From: Nymphaea colorata
Lineage: Eukaryota > Streptophyta > Magnoliopsida > Nymphaeales > Nymphaeaceae
Direction: 5' to 3'
Length of the DNA: 64,000 nucleotides
Assembly (NCBI RefSeq): GCF_008831285.2
Contig: NC_045140.1
Span: 20,644,370 to 20,708,369, forward strand
Below, piece after piece: positions 62,900 through 64,000 of the stretch (position 1 is its first letter; the number at the start of each line of letters is the position of its first letter). Made by a program: the position numbers and the translations under genes. Under the pieces are notes generated by a model. It worked only from the letters and a program-made list of their open reading frames with translations. It was not told the DNA's origin and made no database searches.

Positions 62900-64000
62900 A
62901 AACGTCGTTCCTTTCATTGCGTCATCAAACACAAACTAACGTTTTGAAGTTACAATAAGTTTTCAAGGAACCCTACGACAGTAATTTATTTCACTTTATT
63001 TCGTTTTGAAAAGTAAAATGGCTGTTTCGTCGTGTTCTGTTCGATCAATATGAGATTCTATCGATGTAAGGGTCAGCCGGGCCGGGCCAGCTTTGCCCGA
63101 TCTGTCGACGACCGCCGCACAATAAGTTTTTCAATATAGAAAATATTTCCTGCACGAGAAATTATTACTACGCTGGTCGGCGTGGGCATCACAGACGGTG
63201 GAACGATGCCGTGATTCCATCGAAAGCCTGGCAAAAAAGAAAGATAGCAACAGATCAAATTGAACTGCTTAGAAAGTACACTGGATGGGTGCCAGAGCCT
63301 TCGTTGCAGGTTTTGGATACTTCACTTGAACAAGAACAAAAAGGAGCAGCCTTTTCGATAGAGTGGAGAAGGGAGCAGGCCTTTTCCTTTCCGTGCCAGC
63401 CAATTGATGGAGAAGGGAAAGGTGTTTCTACTGGTACACGCAAACCCAGAAGCAATTAAATGTTAATCGCAGAATGCCATACAACACAGACGTCGCCTAT
63501 GGTTATTCTTTGGGATCAGCATCTGCGGCCCTGCTGAAAGGTTTCCCATGGCGGTTCTGTCAGTTTATCAGGGCTCCTGCTGGAACTCGGAAGGGTTTGT
63601 TCGGGCTGAAAGTGAACGCCAAAGAGTAGCAGAAGATTCAGAGTTTTTTGATCTAGTGCAAATCTTATCCTTCAAGTCCTTTTAAGAGCGAATCTTTTAG
63701 TTTTAGGCAGTCTACTAACCTTAATTAATTTAGACTCGTACATGCAATGCATGCGACTGGTACGTTAAGAATCAATCCACCAATATATATATAAAGGATT
63801 TTGATAGAGAAATGATTTGGATAATGCCCATTTCCACAAAGAAGCAGAATGTGTCCAGATATATTTTCTTATTAAAAAAGCGGAGAAGCTTGCATGGGAT
63901 TTCTTATATAAACTCATTCTCGATAACTGTTTTTCCCAAAACCATACGGGACGCATGCCCACAAACCCTTCACCGTTTAGTTTAATAAAAGGGTAGAAAG

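Larger units (their letters stand above)
57250..64000. other. Gene-free interval with MITE-like elements
   Basis: AT-rich DNA without a recognisable gene. It contains the paired elements at 58.5-59.4 kb, (TA)n runs at 58580-58605 and 59276-59308, a CT/TA microsatellite inside a short duplication near 59.81-59.93 kb, and two possible short inverted-repeat elements (61.5-61.72 and 62.73-62.90 kb). The 82-codon frame at 63211-63459 is not recognised. Confidence 0.55.

Noticed and set aside
63211-63459. 82-codon frame on the plus strand
   Set aside because: Starts with GTG, no recognisable family, no splice partners, and the flanks are repetitive; kept only as a remark.

Overview
The window is nuclear genomic DNA from a flowering plant. 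Protein-coding exons are small islands in AT-rich, microsatellite-rich DNA. Splice sites are GT-AG (one GC-AG candidate), and the proteins belong to plant-type families: leishmanolysin-like M8 peptidase, thaumatin-like PR-5, LPAT4/5-type acyltransferase, HOS3-like ELO and RMA-type RING E3. The species cannot be named from the sequence. There are no operons and no bacterial or organellar gene runs. I found no intact reverse transcriptase, integrase or transposase.

Layout: (1) 975-1481 (+), last exon of a mitochondrial calcium uniporter (MCU) gene whose 5' part lies before the window. (2) About 1.5-17 kb, no recognisable gene; repeats only. (3) About 17.25-27.0 kb (+), a 17-exon leishmanolysin-like (peptidase M8) gene, reconstructed at 843 residues with an intact HExxH zinc site and three EGF-like modules. 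(4) About 27.2-28.2 kb, a frame-broken coding-like relic, then gene-free DNA. (5) 31.9-32.7 kb (-), a two-exon thaumatin-like protein. (6) 36.06-39.72 kb (-), a three-coding-exon 1-acyl-sn-glycerol-3-phosphate acyltransferase, with probable non-coding leader exons out to about 41.25 kb. (7) 44.9-45.8 kb (-), an intronless ELO-family gene with a degenerate histidine box; its 3' end has been copied into a decayed tandem array just downstream. (8) 46-55.2 kb, gene-free, with a 174-bp tandem repeat and a GC-rich hairpin segment. (9) 55.3-56.96 kb (+), an RMA-type membrane-anchored RING E3 ligase with a spliced 5' leader. (10) 57-64 kb, gene-free, with tandem repeats and short inverted-repeat elements (MITE-like).

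The genes are ordinary neighbours on a plant chromosome and do not form a pathway, although LPAT and ELO both belong to ER lipid metabolism and RMA is also an ER protein. I see no convincing new multi-gene system. The points most worth a second look are the GC-AG first intron with an overlapping upstream ORF in the M8 gene, the ELO histidine-box substitutions, the ELO 3'-end tandem copies, the open but apparently non-coding leader exons of the LPAT gene, and a MITE-like family present at least three times. All exon joins were made by eye from frame continuity and splice consensus; none has transcript support here.
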